A DNA stretch of 64,000 nucleotides. It comes from Streptomyces sp. CB02980 (GTDB taxonomy: Bacteria > Actinomycetota > Actinomycetes > Streptomycetales > Streptomycetaceae). The position numbers were made by a program, and so were the translations under genes. Shown one piece after another: positions 7,872-16,223 of the stretch. The stretch's first letter is position 1; each line of letters starts with the position of its first letter. The stretch covers positions 1 through 64,000 of the forward strand of contig NZ_JACSCH020000013.1 of assembly GCF_014451325.2 (NCBI RefSeq). The letters are read 5' to 3'. A model generated the notes under the pieces. That model had not been told where the DNA came from, did no database searches, and worked only from the letters and a program-made list of their open reading frames with translations.

Positions 7872-9032
7872 TCAGAGGCCCAGCGAGCGGCCGATCAGTT
7901 CCTTCATCACCTCCGTCGTCCCGCCGTAGATGGTCTGCACCCGGCTGTTGGCCCACTCGCGGGAGATCGCGCTCTCCTTGAGGTAGCCGAAACCGCCGTG
8001 GATCTGGAGGCAGCGGTTGGCGATGTCCACCTGGAGCTCGGTCGTCCACCACTTCACCTTCGCGGCGTCCGTCACCGACAGGCGGCCCGCGTCGAGTTCG
8101 GCGACGCAGTGGTCGAGGAAGACCTGGGCGATCGTCAGTTCCGTGTCCATCGTGGCCAGTTGGAAGCGGTTGTGCTGGAAGGTGCCGATCGGTCGGCCGA
8201 AGGCCTCGCGGGTCTTCGCGTACTCCAGCGTGTCGGCGAGCATCCGTTCCGCCGCTCCCACCGCCACGGTCGCGATGCTGAGCCGCTCCCGGGGCAGTCC
8301 GGCCATCATGTAGGCGAGGCCGGCGTTCTCCTTGCCGATCAGGTTATCGGCCGGCACCCGGCAGTCGTCGAAGAACAGCTCGCAGGTGTCGCTCGCGTGC
8401 CAGCCGAGCTTCTCCATGCGCCGGCCGCGGGTCAGGCCGGGCGCGCCGCGCTCCACCACCAGCAGGCTGATGCCCTGGGCGCCGCGGTCGGGGGCGGTCT
8501 TCGCGGCGACCACGACGACGTCGGCGTTCTCGCCGTTGGTGATGAAGGTCTTCTGCCCGTTGAGGACGTACGCGTCCCCGTCCCGTACCGCGGTCGTACG
8601 GATGTCGGCGACGTTGGAGCCGGCGTCCGGCTCGCTCATCGCGATGGCCGCGATCAGTTCGCCCGAGCACAGTCCGGGCAGCCAGCGTTTGCGCTGGTCC
8701 TCGGTGGTCCGTTCGGCGAGGTAGGTGGCGATGACGTCGTTGTGCGCCACGAAGCCGGGCGCGGTGGCCCGGGCCCACATGATCTCCCGCTGGAACACCG
8801 CCGGATAGCGGTAGTCCGGCTCGCCGCCTCCGCCGTACGCCGGGTCGACGCCGATGCCGAGGAGTCCGGCCCGGCCCGCCGCCCGCCACACCGAGCGGTC
8901 GACGATGCCCTCCCGCTCCCAGCGGGCGTGGTGCGGGACGACCTCACGGTTCAGGAACTCCCTGCAGGTCTCCCGGAACTGCTCGTGCTCCGGCCCGTAT
9001 CGCGACCGCGGGCCGCCTGTGCTCCGCGCCAT
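7872..9032 (-). CDS. hlmB: HlmB-like acyl-CoA dehydrogenase
   Basis: A 386-residue acyl-CoA dehydrogenase fold: N-terminal helical domain, middle domain with Met-Ser-Glu-Pro-Asp-Ala-Gly-Ser-Asn and Thr-Phe-Ile-Thr-Asn-Gly FAD-binding segments, and a C-terminal domain ending Ile-Tyr-Gly-Gly-Thr-Thr-Glu-Val-Met-Lys-Glu-Leu with the usual catalytic glutamate region. In the holomycin pathway a homologue is one of the flavoenzymes proposed to desaturate the carrier-bound Cys-Cys intermediate. It is the last gene of the operon hlmE-D-C-B, starting 3 bases after the thioesterase stop. General fatty or branched-chain acid catabolism is the alternative, but the operon argues for the cluster role. Confidence 0.85.
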   Translation of the reverse strand: MARSTGGPRSRYGPEHEQFRETCREFLNREVVPHHARWEREGIVDRSVWRAAGRAGLLGIGVDPAYGGGGEPDYRYPAVFQREIMWARATAPGFVAHNDVIATYLAERTTEDQRKRWLPGLCSGELIAAIAMSEPDAGSNVADIRTTAVRDGDAYVLNGQKTFITNGENADVVVVAAKTAPDRGAQGISLLVVERGAPGLTRGRRMEKLGWHASDTCELFFDDCRVPADNLIGKENAGLAYMMAGLPRERLSIATVAVGAAERMLADTLEYAKTREAFGRPIGTFQHNRFQLATMDTELTIAQVFLDHCVAELDAGRLSVTDAAKVKWWTTELQVDIANRCLQIHGGFGYLKESAISREWANSRVQTIYGGTTEVMKELIGRSLGL

Positions 9033-9035
9033 GGC

Positions 9036-9791
9036 TCAGCCCTTCCCGGGGTCGGTGTCGTCGCCGATGATCGTCAGCGTCTCCTTGGGGTGCTGGACCG
9101 CGGCGAAGTGGCCGCCCTCGATCTCCACCCGGTGGACCGCGGCGGAGCTGTGCGCCGACCACGGCCACACCCGCTCCGGCGGGGCGTGCACGTCCTCGCG
9201 CGCGGCGATCAGGGTGAGCGGGAAGTCCACCCGCAGGCCCGCCGCCTCCCGGGCGAACTCCGCCCGTACGCAGTCGTCCTCGCGGAGCATCCGCAGGAGG
9301 ATCCTGCTCATCGTCGGTTCGGCGAGCACCGCGGGCGGAGTCCCGCCGTCGGCCGCGGTACGGGCGAGGAGCTCGTCGTCGGGGACGGCGGCGAGCAGCG
9401 CCCCCGGCCGTTGGAGCGCCGGCGGCACCGCGCCCGAGAGCACGGATCGCACCGGCGCAAGGCCGGTCTGCCGAGCGACGTGCTCGGCCACCGCGAGGCT
9501 CATCGTGGCGCCGAAGCTGTGCCCGAACGTCGCCCAGCGCACACCGGGGGACCGCTCGCGCTCGGCGAGCAGATCGGCCGCCACCTGCTCGGCCATGGCC
9601 CGTACCAGACCGTGGTAGTTGACCGCCTTGCGCTCCTGGCGCCGCGCGCCGCGACCGGGCGCGTCCACGCCCCGGATCCGCAGCTGAGGCTCGCCGAGGG
9701 TCTGCCAGCCGCGGTAGACCTGCGAGGTCGCCCCGGCGTGCGGGAAACAGTAGAGCCGCACCGGAGGGCTCGTGACAGGGTGCACGGTCAT
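9036..9791 (-). CDS. hlmC: HlmC-like type II thioesterase
   Basis: A 251-residue alpha/beta hydrolase of the GrsT/TEII type. It opens with a Cys-Phe-Pro-His-Ala-Gly-Ala oxyanion segment. The nucleophile elbow Gly-His-Ser-Phe-Gly has Ser92, and the C-terminus contains an Asp (Ala-Arg-Glu-Asp) and the catalytic His (Glu-Gly-Gly-His-Phe-Ala). It would release or edit acyl groups on the NRPS carrier domain. ATG 9791 overlaps the stop of the GMC gene (ATGA). Unlike the second thioesterase at 23018-23875, its catalytic triad is intact. Confidence 0.88.
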   Translation of the reverse strand: MTVHPVTSPPVRLYCFPHAGATSQVYRGWQTLGEPQLRIRGVDAPGRGARRQERKAVNYHGLVRAMAEQVAADLLAERERSPGVRWATFGHSFGATMSLAVAEHVARQTGLAPVRSVLSGAVPPALQRPGALLAAVPDDELLARTAADGGTPPAVLAEPTMSRILLRMLREDDCVRAEFAREAAGLRVDFPLTLIAAREDVHAPPERVWPWSAHSSAAVHRVEIEGGHFAAVQHPKETLTIIGDDTDPGKG

Positions 9792-11428
9792 TCCTTCATG
9801 CTCCGGGCCAGCTTCTCGGCCAGCATCAGGGTGGTCAGATTGGTGGGGGCGCTGGGGATGACGGGGAAGAGCGAGGCGTCGGCTATCCGCAGGTTCGCGG
9901 TGCCGTGCACCCGGCCCTCCTGGTCGGCGACGGCGTACGGGTCGGAGTCCGGGCCCATCCGGCACGAACCGGCCGCGTGCCAACCGGGGTTCATGATGTG
10001 CCGGACCCCGCTGCGCAGCACGCCGTCGTTGGCGACCATCCGGTCGCTCCAGAACTGAGTACGCGTCAGCCGGGCGGACAGGCCCGGGGAGCGCAGGAAT
10101 CCCCATGCCCTGCGGACGCCGTGGCAGAGCCGCTCGATGTCCTCGGGGTCGGTCCCGAGGCCGAGTTCGATGACCGGCGAGGCGAGCGGGTCGGCGCTGT
10201 CGAGGAAGACCCGGCCGCGGGAACGGGGGCGCAGCAGCATCACGGACATCCCGACGACCAGGGGCCAGCCGAGCCGGTCGACGAAACCGGGGATGGTGTG
10301 GCTCTCCACGTTGTTGAGGAGCCCCATCTGGACGTCGACGTCGTCGTCGAAGCCGCTGCTCATGCGGGCCGCCACCTGGCGCCAGGGCAGGCCCGGCGTA
10401 CACACGCCGTCGGCCGGCCGGGACCAGATGACGACGGACGGGTGGTCCACCAGGTCGCGGCCCACGCCGGGCAGGTCGGCGACCGGGTCGATGCCGAGGG
10501 CCCCGAGCAGGGCCGCGTCGCCGACGCCGGAGCGCTGGAGGATCACGGGGGTGCCGACGGCCCCGGCGGCGAGGATCACGTGCCGGGCCCGGACGGTGTC
10601 GAGCCGCCCGTCCCGTTCGGTCTCCACGCCGACGGCACGGCTCCGGTCCTTCGGGTCGAACAGCACCCGGGTGACCCGTACGCCGGGACGGACGTGGAGC
10701 CGGGGCAGGTCGCGGGCGTCGGAGAGGAAGGCGGTGGCGGCGTCGATGCGCTCGCCGTCGACCGTGTTGCCGGGGATCGGGCCGATTCCGGCCTCCTCCC
10801 CGGAGTTGAGGTCGAGGAGGTCGGTGACGCCCTGCCGAGTGCACTCCTCCCAGAAGGCGGCGTCCAGGGGGTGGACCCGCTCGCGTGGGGTCCGTCGGAT
10901 CGGGAGCGGTCCGTCGTCGCCGTGCGGTGGGCGGTCGGGGTAGTCGGCGTCGTTCTCGATGGCCCGGTAGAAGGGCAGCACCTTCTCCCAGGACCAGTCG
11001 GGGTTGCCCTGTGCCGCCCAGGCGGCGAAGTCGCGGGGCAGCCCGCGCAGCGCGATGGCACCGTTGACGGCGGAGCCGCCGCCGACGACCTTGCCGAGCT
11101 GGTAGGGGAAGCGTTCCCAGAGGGCGCGGGCCGGGGTCCCGGTGCCGTCACCGCCCTTGAGCAGGTCCTCCAGACGGCCGCTGCTGCGGAGGTTGGCCCG
11201 GTAGTCCCAGTTGAACCCGGCGAGGACGAGCCGGCCGGCGTCGGCCAGCGGGTGGGCACGGTCGCGGGGGACCGGCTGGTCGGGGCCGGCCTCCAGGAGC
11301 AGCACGGTGCCGGAGTCGCGGGCGGCCAGCCGTGCGGCGACGAGCGCGCCGGCGGAGCCGCCGCCGACGACGACGTGGTCCCACTCGGCCACGGCGGAGT
11401 CCTGGGTCGGGGTGGGCGTGGTGGTCAT
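9788..11428 (-). CDS. hlmD: HlmD-like glucose-methanol-choline (GMC) FAD oxidoreductase
   Basis: A 546-residue GMC enzyme. The ADP-binding GGGSAG loop is near residue 22, a Gly-Gly-Gly-Ser-Ala-Val-Asn-Gly segment is near residue 115, and the C-terminus carries the catalytic histidine region (Trp-His-Ala-Ala-Gly-Ser-Cys-Arg-Met-Gly). Homologues in holomycin-type clusters are proposed to oxidise the cysteine-derived scaffold on the way to the ene-dithiol pyrrolone. It is translationally coupled to the NRPS upstream and the thioesterase downstream through ATGA overlaps. Confidence 0.88.
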   Translation of the reverse strand: MTTTPTPTQDSAVAEWDHVVVGGGSAGALVAARLAARDSGTVLLLEAGPDQPVPRDRAHPLADAGRLVLAGFNWDYRANLRSSGRLEDLLKGGDGTGTPARALWERFPYQLGKVVGGGSAVNGAIALRGLPRDFAAWAAQGNPDWSWEKVLPFYRAIENDADYPDRPPHGDDGPLPIRRTPRERVHPLDAAFWEECTRQGVTDLLDLNSGEEAGIGPIPGNTVDGERIDAATAFLSDARDLPRLHVRPGVRVTRVLFDPKDRSRAVGVETERDGRLDTVRARHVILAAGAVGTPVILQRSGVGDAALLGALGIDPVADLPGVGRDLVDHPSVVIWSRPADGVCTPGLPWRQVAARMSSGFDDDVDVQMGLLNNVESHTIPGFVDRLGWPLVVGMSVMLLRPRSRGRVFLDSADPLASPVIELGLGTDPEDIERLCHGVRRAWGFLRSPGLSARLTRTQFWSDRMVANDGVLRSGVRHIMNPGWHAAGSCRMGPDSDPYAVADQEGRVHGTANLRIADASLFPVIPSAPTNLTTLMLAEKLARSMKE

Positions 11429-14400
11429 GCCGCGGACCCCTTGGACTCGGAACCGTTGGAGCCGTCGGACCCTTTGGATCCGTCGGGTTCCTCAAGGGCC
11501 TTGGCCCCCTCCGACTCCGCAGCCGGGGCGATCAGTTCGGCGAAGGACGAGATCGACGCGTTCATGAAGAGGCCCTCGACCATCTCCTGCTCCATGTCCG
11601 CCTCGATGCCGAACTCCGCGCGCAGCACCGTGAGCAGGCCGACCGCGTGCAGCGAGTCGCCGCCGATGTCGAAGAAGCCCTCCTCGACACCGAAGTCGCC
11701 GTGGCCGAGCTGCTGGGACCAGAGCGCGAAGAGCCGCTCCTCGACCCGGCTGCGCGGGGCGACCCGGCTGCCGGCGGTCTCGGCGTCGTCGTTCCACGGC
11801 GTGGGCAGCGCCTTGTGGTCGATCTTCCCGTTGGTGGTCAGCGGCAGCGTCTCCAGGGTGAGGAAGCGGCTGGGCACCATGTAGCCGGGCAGTGCGGCGG
11901 CGAGCGCCTCGCGCAGCTCGGCCGGGTCCGGCGCGGCGCCCGCCTCGGGCACCACGTACGCGGCGATCTGCCGCTGTCCGGTACGGGCGTGGGCGGGCGC
12001 GGTGACGAGGGCGGTGCGCACGTCGGGCCGGCGCAGCAGCGCGGCCTCGATCTCGCCGAGTTCGACGCGATAGCCGTTGATCTTCACCTGGAAGTCCTCG
12101 CGGCCGAGGATCTCGATGTCGCCGCCGGGCAGATAGCGGCCGAGGTCGCCGGTCCGGTAGATCCGCTCCCCGGTGACCGGGTGGACCGGGAAGCGTTCGG
12201 CGGTGCGCTCGGGGTCGCCGAGGTAGCCCTGGGCCACGCCGGTGCCGCCGATGTGGATCTCGCCGGTGACCCCGACGGGCGACGGCTCCTGCCACTGGTT
12301 GAGGACGTGCATGGTCTGGTTGGCGAGCGGCTTGCCGTACGGGATGCTCGACCACTCCGGCCGGACGTTCTCGACGGGGTGGTGGATCGACCAGATGGAG
12401 CCCTCGGTGGCGCCGCCCAGGCTGATCACCCGCATCGCCGGGAGCTTCTCGCGGATCCGGGCCGGCAGGTCGACGGGTATCCAGTCGCCGCTGAGCAGGG
12501 CGAGGCGGAGCCGGCAGCCGCGCGGCACCGCGCCGTCGCCCAGGGCGTCGATCCACATCCGCATGGGCGCGGGCACGCTGTTCCAGATGGTCACCCCGTA
12601 GCGCCCGACGAGCTGGGACCAGTGGGCGAGGTCGTTGCCGCGCGCGGGATCGGGGACGACGACGGTGCCACCGGCGCCGAGCACACCGAAGAGGTCGTAC
12701 ACGGACAGGTCGAAGCCCGCCGGGGCGAGCGCCATGGTGCGGTCGTCCGGGCCGACGCCGAAGCGGCGGTTGATGTCCTGGACGGTGTTGGCGGCGCTGC
12801 GATGGGTGATCATCACGCCCTTGGGCTCACCGGTGGAGCCCGAGGTGAAGATGACGTAGGCGAGGTCGTCGGGTCCCTGACGGCGCCCCGGCGACCACTC
12901 CGGGCAGGCCAGGGTCTCCGCGTCCTCGGGGGTCAGTACGGTCACGCCGTCCGGCCAGGGAAGCGACGCCCGCAGTTCGGGGTCGGTCACCACCGCCCGA
13001 ACCGAGCAGCGGGCGAGCAGCTTCAGGCGCCGCTCCTCGGGCAGTTCGGGGTCGATGGCCACGTACGCGGCGCCGGTGTGCAGGACGCCGAGCAGCGCGG
13101 CGTACTGGGCGGCGCCGGGCCGCATCGACACGGCGACGATCTCGTTCGGGGCCGTGCCGGGGGTGCGGAGCAGCCGGTGGGCGATCCGGTGGGCGGACTC
13201 GGTCAGCTGCCGGTACGTGGTCTCCGTGCCGGGAGTGATCACCGCGGGCGCGTCGGGGCTGCGCAGGGCCGCCTCGGCGACCAGTTCGTGCAGGAGCGCG
13301 GCCGGGATGTCCTGGGTGGTGGCGTTGGCCAGGGCGCGCTCCTCGGCCTCCACGGCCGGCAGCGGCACGATGCCTCGGGTGGCGTCCCAGAGCGCCGGCT
13401 CGTCGACGAGGCGGTCGAGCAGCGTCGTGTACGCCGCGAACATGGCCTCCAGGGTGCCGGCGGGGAACAGGCCCTCGACGGCGTTCCAGTTGACCGAGAG
13501 CCGGCCGCCGAGCTCCAGGATCTGGTTCTCCAGCCACACCTGCGGCGTGCGGCTGTGGTCGTGGACCAGGGGCCCGAAGGACTCCAGGCGGCCGGCGCCG
13601 GGCGCGCCGGTCCCGGCCCCGAGGGTGCTGGAGAAGACCACGGGCAGCGACGCCCGGCCGTCGTCCCGGCGTCGGGCCAGGTCGCGCAGCACCCGGATGC
13701 CGCCGTGCGGGTGCGCCAGGTCCTCCAGGAGGCGCTGCTCCAGGTCACGGGCCCGCCGGACGAAGCTCTCCTCGGGGTGGCCGCCGACGGCGAGCAGGCT
13801 CGGGTCGAGGAAGTTCCCGATGACGTCCTCGACCCGCGGGTGCAGGCCGAGCCGGTGGAACTGGGTGACGGTGAGGGTGAACTCCTGCCGCCGCGACCAG
13901 GTGCGAAGGACCTCCGCGTAGGCGGCGAGCAGCACGCCGGACGCGGTCAGGCCGTGCCGCTCGGCCGCCGCCCGCAGCGCCGCCCAGCGTTCGGGGGCGA
14001 GCCGCGCCCGGTGCCGTACGAAGCGGGGGGTGCCGAGCTGCTCCGGCGCGGCGGCCAGGGGCAGTTCGGGCGCGCCCGGCAGGGTGTCCAGGCGGTCCGC
14101 CCAGTAGGCGGCGGAATCCCGGCCCAGGGCGTCCCCGCGCAGCTCCTCCCGCGCGAGGACGTAGTCGCGGAACGAGAGCTCCGGCGGCTCGGGCCGCCAC
14201 GCCGGGTCGTCGTAACATCGGCGCCACTCGTCCATGAGCCGGTACAGCCCGCGCATGTCGAGGAACAGCAGGTCCACGGCGACATGGAGGCGCAGCCGGT
14301 CGTCGTCGAGCCGGGTGGCCCGGACATCCAGGAGCGACGTCCGGTCCAACGGCATGACGTGCGCGGTGAGTTCGGCGCGTACGCGCTCCAGCACCGCCGT

Positions 14401-14778
14401 CCGCTCGGACTCGGGCCGGCCGCGCAGGTCCGTGACACGGATGTCGTACGGGTCCACCTCGGCCACGGGGACGACGCGCTGGGTCTGGTCGGTCCCCGCC
14501 ACCGTGCGCAGGGCCTCGTGGCGGGCGATCACGGTGCGCAGGGCCTCGGTGAGCCGGTCGGGGTCGAGGGCGGGACAGTCGAACTCCAGGTAGTACTGGC
14601 TGGAGATGCCGCCCAGTTCGAGCCCCTTGTGGCGGCCGATCAGATACGCCTGCTGGATGTCGGTCAGCGGGAAGGGTTCGTGCCGGTGCTCCGGCCGCGG
14701 CTTGAGCTCGAGGAGCCGGTCCTCGTCCAGGCGGGGGTGACCGGCACCGCCGCGCAGCCTTGCGAAGAGATCCTCCAT
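11425..14778 (-). CDS. hlmE: HlmE-like NRPS, Cy-A(Cys)-PCP
   Basis: A 1117-residue single module. Residues about 35-460 are a heterocyclization-type domain (Phe-Pro-Leu-Thr-Asp-Ile-Gln-Gln-Ala-Tyr; Gly-Gly-Ile-Ser). Its D-x4-D-x2-S motif reads Asp-Leu-Leu-Phe-Leu-Asp-Met-Arg-Gly near residue 170, so the last Ser is Gly. Residues about 480-1000 are an adenylation domain; the code positions read D-L-Y-N-L-S-L-I-W plus the invariant Lys, which is the cysteine code. A carrier domain follows with Gly-Gly-Asp-Ser (Ser near 1041) and a Ser/Gly-rich tail. This matches the enzyme that builds the Cys-Cys dipeptide of dithiolopyrrolones. It heads the hlmEDCB operon and has a motif 1 promoter upstream. 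Confidence 0.92.
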   Translation of the reverse strand: MEDLFARLRGGAGHPRLDEDRLLELKPRPEHRHEPFPLTDIQQAYLIGRHKGLELGGISSQYYLEFDCPALDPDRLTEALRTVIARHEALRTVAGTDQTQRVVPVAEVDPYDIRVTDLRGRPESERTAVLERVRAELTAHVMPLDRTSLLDVRATRLDDDRLRLHVAVDLLFLDMRGLYRLMDEWRRCYDDPAWRPEPPELSFRDYVLAREELRGDALGRDSAAYWADRLDTLPGAPELPLAAAPEQLGTPRFVRHRARLAPERWAALRAAAERHGLTASGVLLAAYAEVLRTWSRRQEFTLTVTQFHRLGLHPRVEDVIGNFLDPSLLAVGGHPEESFVRRARDLEQRLLEDLAHPHGGIRVLRDLARRRDDGRASLPVVFSSTLGAGTGAPGAGRLESFGPLVHDHSRTPQVWLENQILELGGRLSVNWNAVEGLFPAGTLEAMFAAYTTLLDRLVDEPALWDATRGIVPLPAVEAEERALANATTQDIPAALLHELVAEAALRSPDAPAVITPGTETTYRQLTESAHRIAHRLLRTPGTAPNEIVAVSMRPGAAQYAALLGVLHTGAAYVAIDPELPEERRLKLLARCSVRAVVTDPELRASLPWPDGVTVLTPEDAETLACPEWSPGRRQGPDDLAYVIFTSGSTGEPKGVMITHRSAANTVQDINRRFGVGPDDRTMALAPAGFDLSVYDLFGVLGAGGTVVVPDPARGNDLAHWSQLVGRYGVTIWNSVPAPMRMWIDALGDGAVPRGCRLRLALLSGDWIPVDLPARIREKLPAMRVISLGGATEGSIWSIHHPVENVRPEWSSIPYGKPLANQTMHVLNQWQEPSPVGVTGEIHIGGTGVAQGYLGDPERTAERFPVHPVTGERIYRTGDLGRYLPGGDIEILGREDFQVKINGYRVELGEIEAALLRRPDVRTALVTAPAHARTGQRQIAAYVVPEAGAAPDPAELREALAAALPGYMVPSRFLTLETLPLTTNGKIDHKALPTPWNDDAETAGSRVAPRSRVEERLFALWSQQLGHGDFGVEEGFFDIGGDSLHAVGLLTVLRAEFGIEADMEQEMVEGLFMNASISSFAELIAPAAESEGAKALEEPDGSKGSDGSNGSESKGSAA

Positions 14779-14880
14779 CGTCGTCCGTCCCTTTTCCTCG
14801 GATGCCCTGCCGGGCTTTCGGATGCCGTGCCCGGGTCTTCGGCTGCCCTGCCGGGCTTTCGAATTCCCTTGCGAGAAGCG

Positions 14881-14941
14881 ACGTTAGGCAGTGGGGGTAA
14901 ACGGTCTCAATACGGTGGGACCGTAGGGACGACCGAAGGAT
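14881..14941 (-). promoter_or_regulatory. Motif 1 operator and promoter of the NRPS operon
   Basis: Minus strand: -35 TTGAGA (14910-14905), 18-bp spacer, -10 TAACGT (14886-14881). Directly upstream of the -35, at 14906-14941, is a conserved 36-bp block containing the perfect palindrome TACGGTCCCACCGTA. The block is 33/36 identical to 21808-21843 and 28/36 identical to 24618-24653. Placement next to the -35 suggests an activator site. Confidence 0.75.
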
Positions 14942-15006
14942 TTCGGGGCCGCTGGACCGCCGCTGGACCGGCCCTGGACCCGCTCTGGAGTGCCCTGTCG
15001 GGCCCC

Positions 15007-15037
15007 TTGACCTGCGGTGGGACGGCGGCGACATCAT
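15007..15037 (+). promoter_or_regulatory. Possible promoter of the hlmF-like gene
   Basis: -35 TTGACC at 15007-15012 and a CATCAT -10 at 15032-15037, spacer 19 (or 18 to ACATCA). The ATG at 15044 follows by 6 bases, so the transcript may be leaderless. Confidence 0.45.
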
Positions 15038-15043
15038 CGGCTC

Positions 15044-15637
15044 ATGGGAATTCGAAACTCCCCGGAGTCGACCGGGAAACGCATACTCATCGGTGCCACC
15101 GGATCCATCGCGGTGACCGGACTTCCGGCGTACGTCGAGGCGATGCGGCGGCAGATCGAGGGCAGCACGTTCACCGTTCTGCTGACCCACACGGCGACCT
15201 CGTTCATTTCCCCGGAGAGCGTCGCGCTCTTCGCCGAAAGGGTGGTGAGCGGGGAATCCCCGGCGGACTGGCCGACCGACAAGCCCTCCCGGCTCGCCGC
15301 CGACCACGACATCCTCGCGGTGCTGCCGGCCACCGCCCACACCCTCGCCTCGGCGGCCGCCGGCGCCGCACCGAACCGGCTGCTCACGGTCGCGCTGTCG
15401 GTGGACTACCCGGTGGTCCACTTCCCGGTGATGGGCGCCAGGATGTGGCACAAGGCGGCCGTGCAGCGGAACATCGCGCGGATCCGCGAGGACGGCGGTC
15501 TCGTCAACGAGCCGGAGTGGCACGACGGGTTCGATCCGACCACGGGAACGGTCAGCCGCCACCCGGCCCTGCCCGCGCCGGAGACCGTGGCCACGGTGAT
15601 CGAGGACCTCCTGGCCAAGCGGCGGCCTTCGTCCTGA
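15044..15637 (+). CDS. hlmF: HlmF-like HFCD flavoprotein (Cys decarboxylase family)
   Basis: A 197-residue HFCD (homo-oligomeric flavin cysteine decarboxylase) protein. It has a glycine-rich N-terminus (Ile-Gly-Ala-Thr-Gly-Ser-Ile), a His in Leu-Leu-Thr-His-Thr-Ala-Thr matching the catalytic His of EpiD/PPC decarboxylase, a PASANT-like Pro-Ala-Thr-Ala-His-Thr, and a Pro-Val-Met-Gly-Ala-Arg-Met-Trp matching PxMNxxMW. These enzymes use FMN to decarboxylate cysteine residues oxidatively, giving ene-thiols. In holomycin biosynthesis this is the proposed decarboxylation of the cyclised Cys-Cys unit. It is divergent from the NRPS operon and ends just before a strong terminator. Confidence 0.9.
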   Translation: MGIRNSPESTGKRILIGATGSIAVTGLPAYVEAMRRQIEGSTFTVLLTHTATSFISPESVALFAERVVSGESPADWPTDKPSRLAADHDILAVLPATAHTLASAAAGAAPNRLLTVALSVDYPVVHFPVMGARMWHKAAVQRNIARIREDGGLVNEPEWHDGFDPTTGTVSRHPALPAPETVATVIEDLLAKRRPSS

Positions 15638-15648
15638 CCGCTGACACA

Positions 15649-15687
15649 CACAGCAGGGCCCCGCCGATCCGGCGGGGCCCTGCTGTG
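15649..15687. terminator. Very strong hairpin terminator after hlmF
   Basis: A perfect 17-bp inverted repeat around a 5-base loop (15666-15670), about 12 bases after the hlmF stop. It also lies downstream of the convergent RidA-like gene, so it may terminate both transcripts. Confidence 0.92.
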
Positions 15688-15754
15688 CGTCGTGCGTCGT
15701 GCGAGGTGCGTTGTGCGCGCGTCGTGCGAAGTGCGGGGAGGGCCGCGCGGGCGG

Positions 15755-16162
15755 CTACTCCGCGATCGCCGTGGCCTCGATCTCGATCAGGAAGTCGGGC
15801 TCGGCGAGGGTGGCGACCCCGACCAGGGTGGTCGGCCGGACGACGTCGGCACCGAGCTTGGCGGCCGCGCGCTCGGCGCCCGCCGTGATCGCCTCCCATT
15901 TGTCGAGCGACCAGTCCACCGCGTAGATGGTCAGCTTCACCACGTCGTCGAAGTCGGCGCCGGCCGCGGCGAGACCGGTGGCGATGTTGAGGTAGACCTG
16001 CTCGGTCTGCGCCGCCAGGTCGCCCATGCCGACCGGTTCGCCGTCGGCGGTACGCGGGGTCTGGCCGCTCAGGAAGATGACGCGGCTTCCGGTGCCGACC
16101 GCCAGCTGCCGCCAGCCGTAGGGCTTGGTCAGTCCGGGCGGGTCGATGTTCTCGACAGCCAT
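15755..16162 (-). CDS. RidA/YjgF-family protein lacking the usual catalytic Arg
   Basis: A 135-residue RidA-fold protein: Phe-Leu-Ser-Gly-Gln-Thr near residue 29, an Asp-Val-Val-Lys-Leu-Thr-Ile-Tyr segment and the C-terminal Ile-Glu-Ile-Glu-Ala. RidA members hydrolyse reactive enamines/imines released by PLP enzymes or amine oxidases. In my alignment to classical RidA, the conserved Arg that contacts the imine carboxylate is a Thr (segment Pro-Thr-Thr-Leu-Val-Gly-Val), which is typical of subfamilies without 2-imino-acid deaminase activity. GAAAGG lies 7 bases before the ATG. It is in line with the flavoprotein amine oxidase upstream, suggesting a shared imine intermediate. Confidence 0.85.
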   Translation of the reverse strand: MAVENIDPPGLTKPYGWRQLAVGTGSRVIFLSGQTPRTADGEPVGMGDLAAQTEQVYLNIATGLAAAGADFDDVVKLTIYAVDWSLDKWEAITAGAERAAAKLGADVVRPTTLVGVATLAEPDFLIEIEATAIAE

Positions 16163-16223
16163 GGGGTGTCCTTTCTGGAGGAGGGTCTGGTCGCGGTGGT
16201 GCCGCGCCCGGGGTGCCGGTCGG

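Noticed and set aside
7077-10058. Plus-strand open frame of 993 codons opposite the XRE, hlmB and hlmC genes
   Set aside because: Crosses several real genes on the other strand and has no recognisable domain.
11332-15888. Long open frame of about 1500 codons on the plus strand opposite the NRPS gene
   Set aside because: Antisense shadow caused by high GC at third positions; repetitive Gly/Arg/Pro composition, no domain, and the opposite strand carries a clear NRPS.
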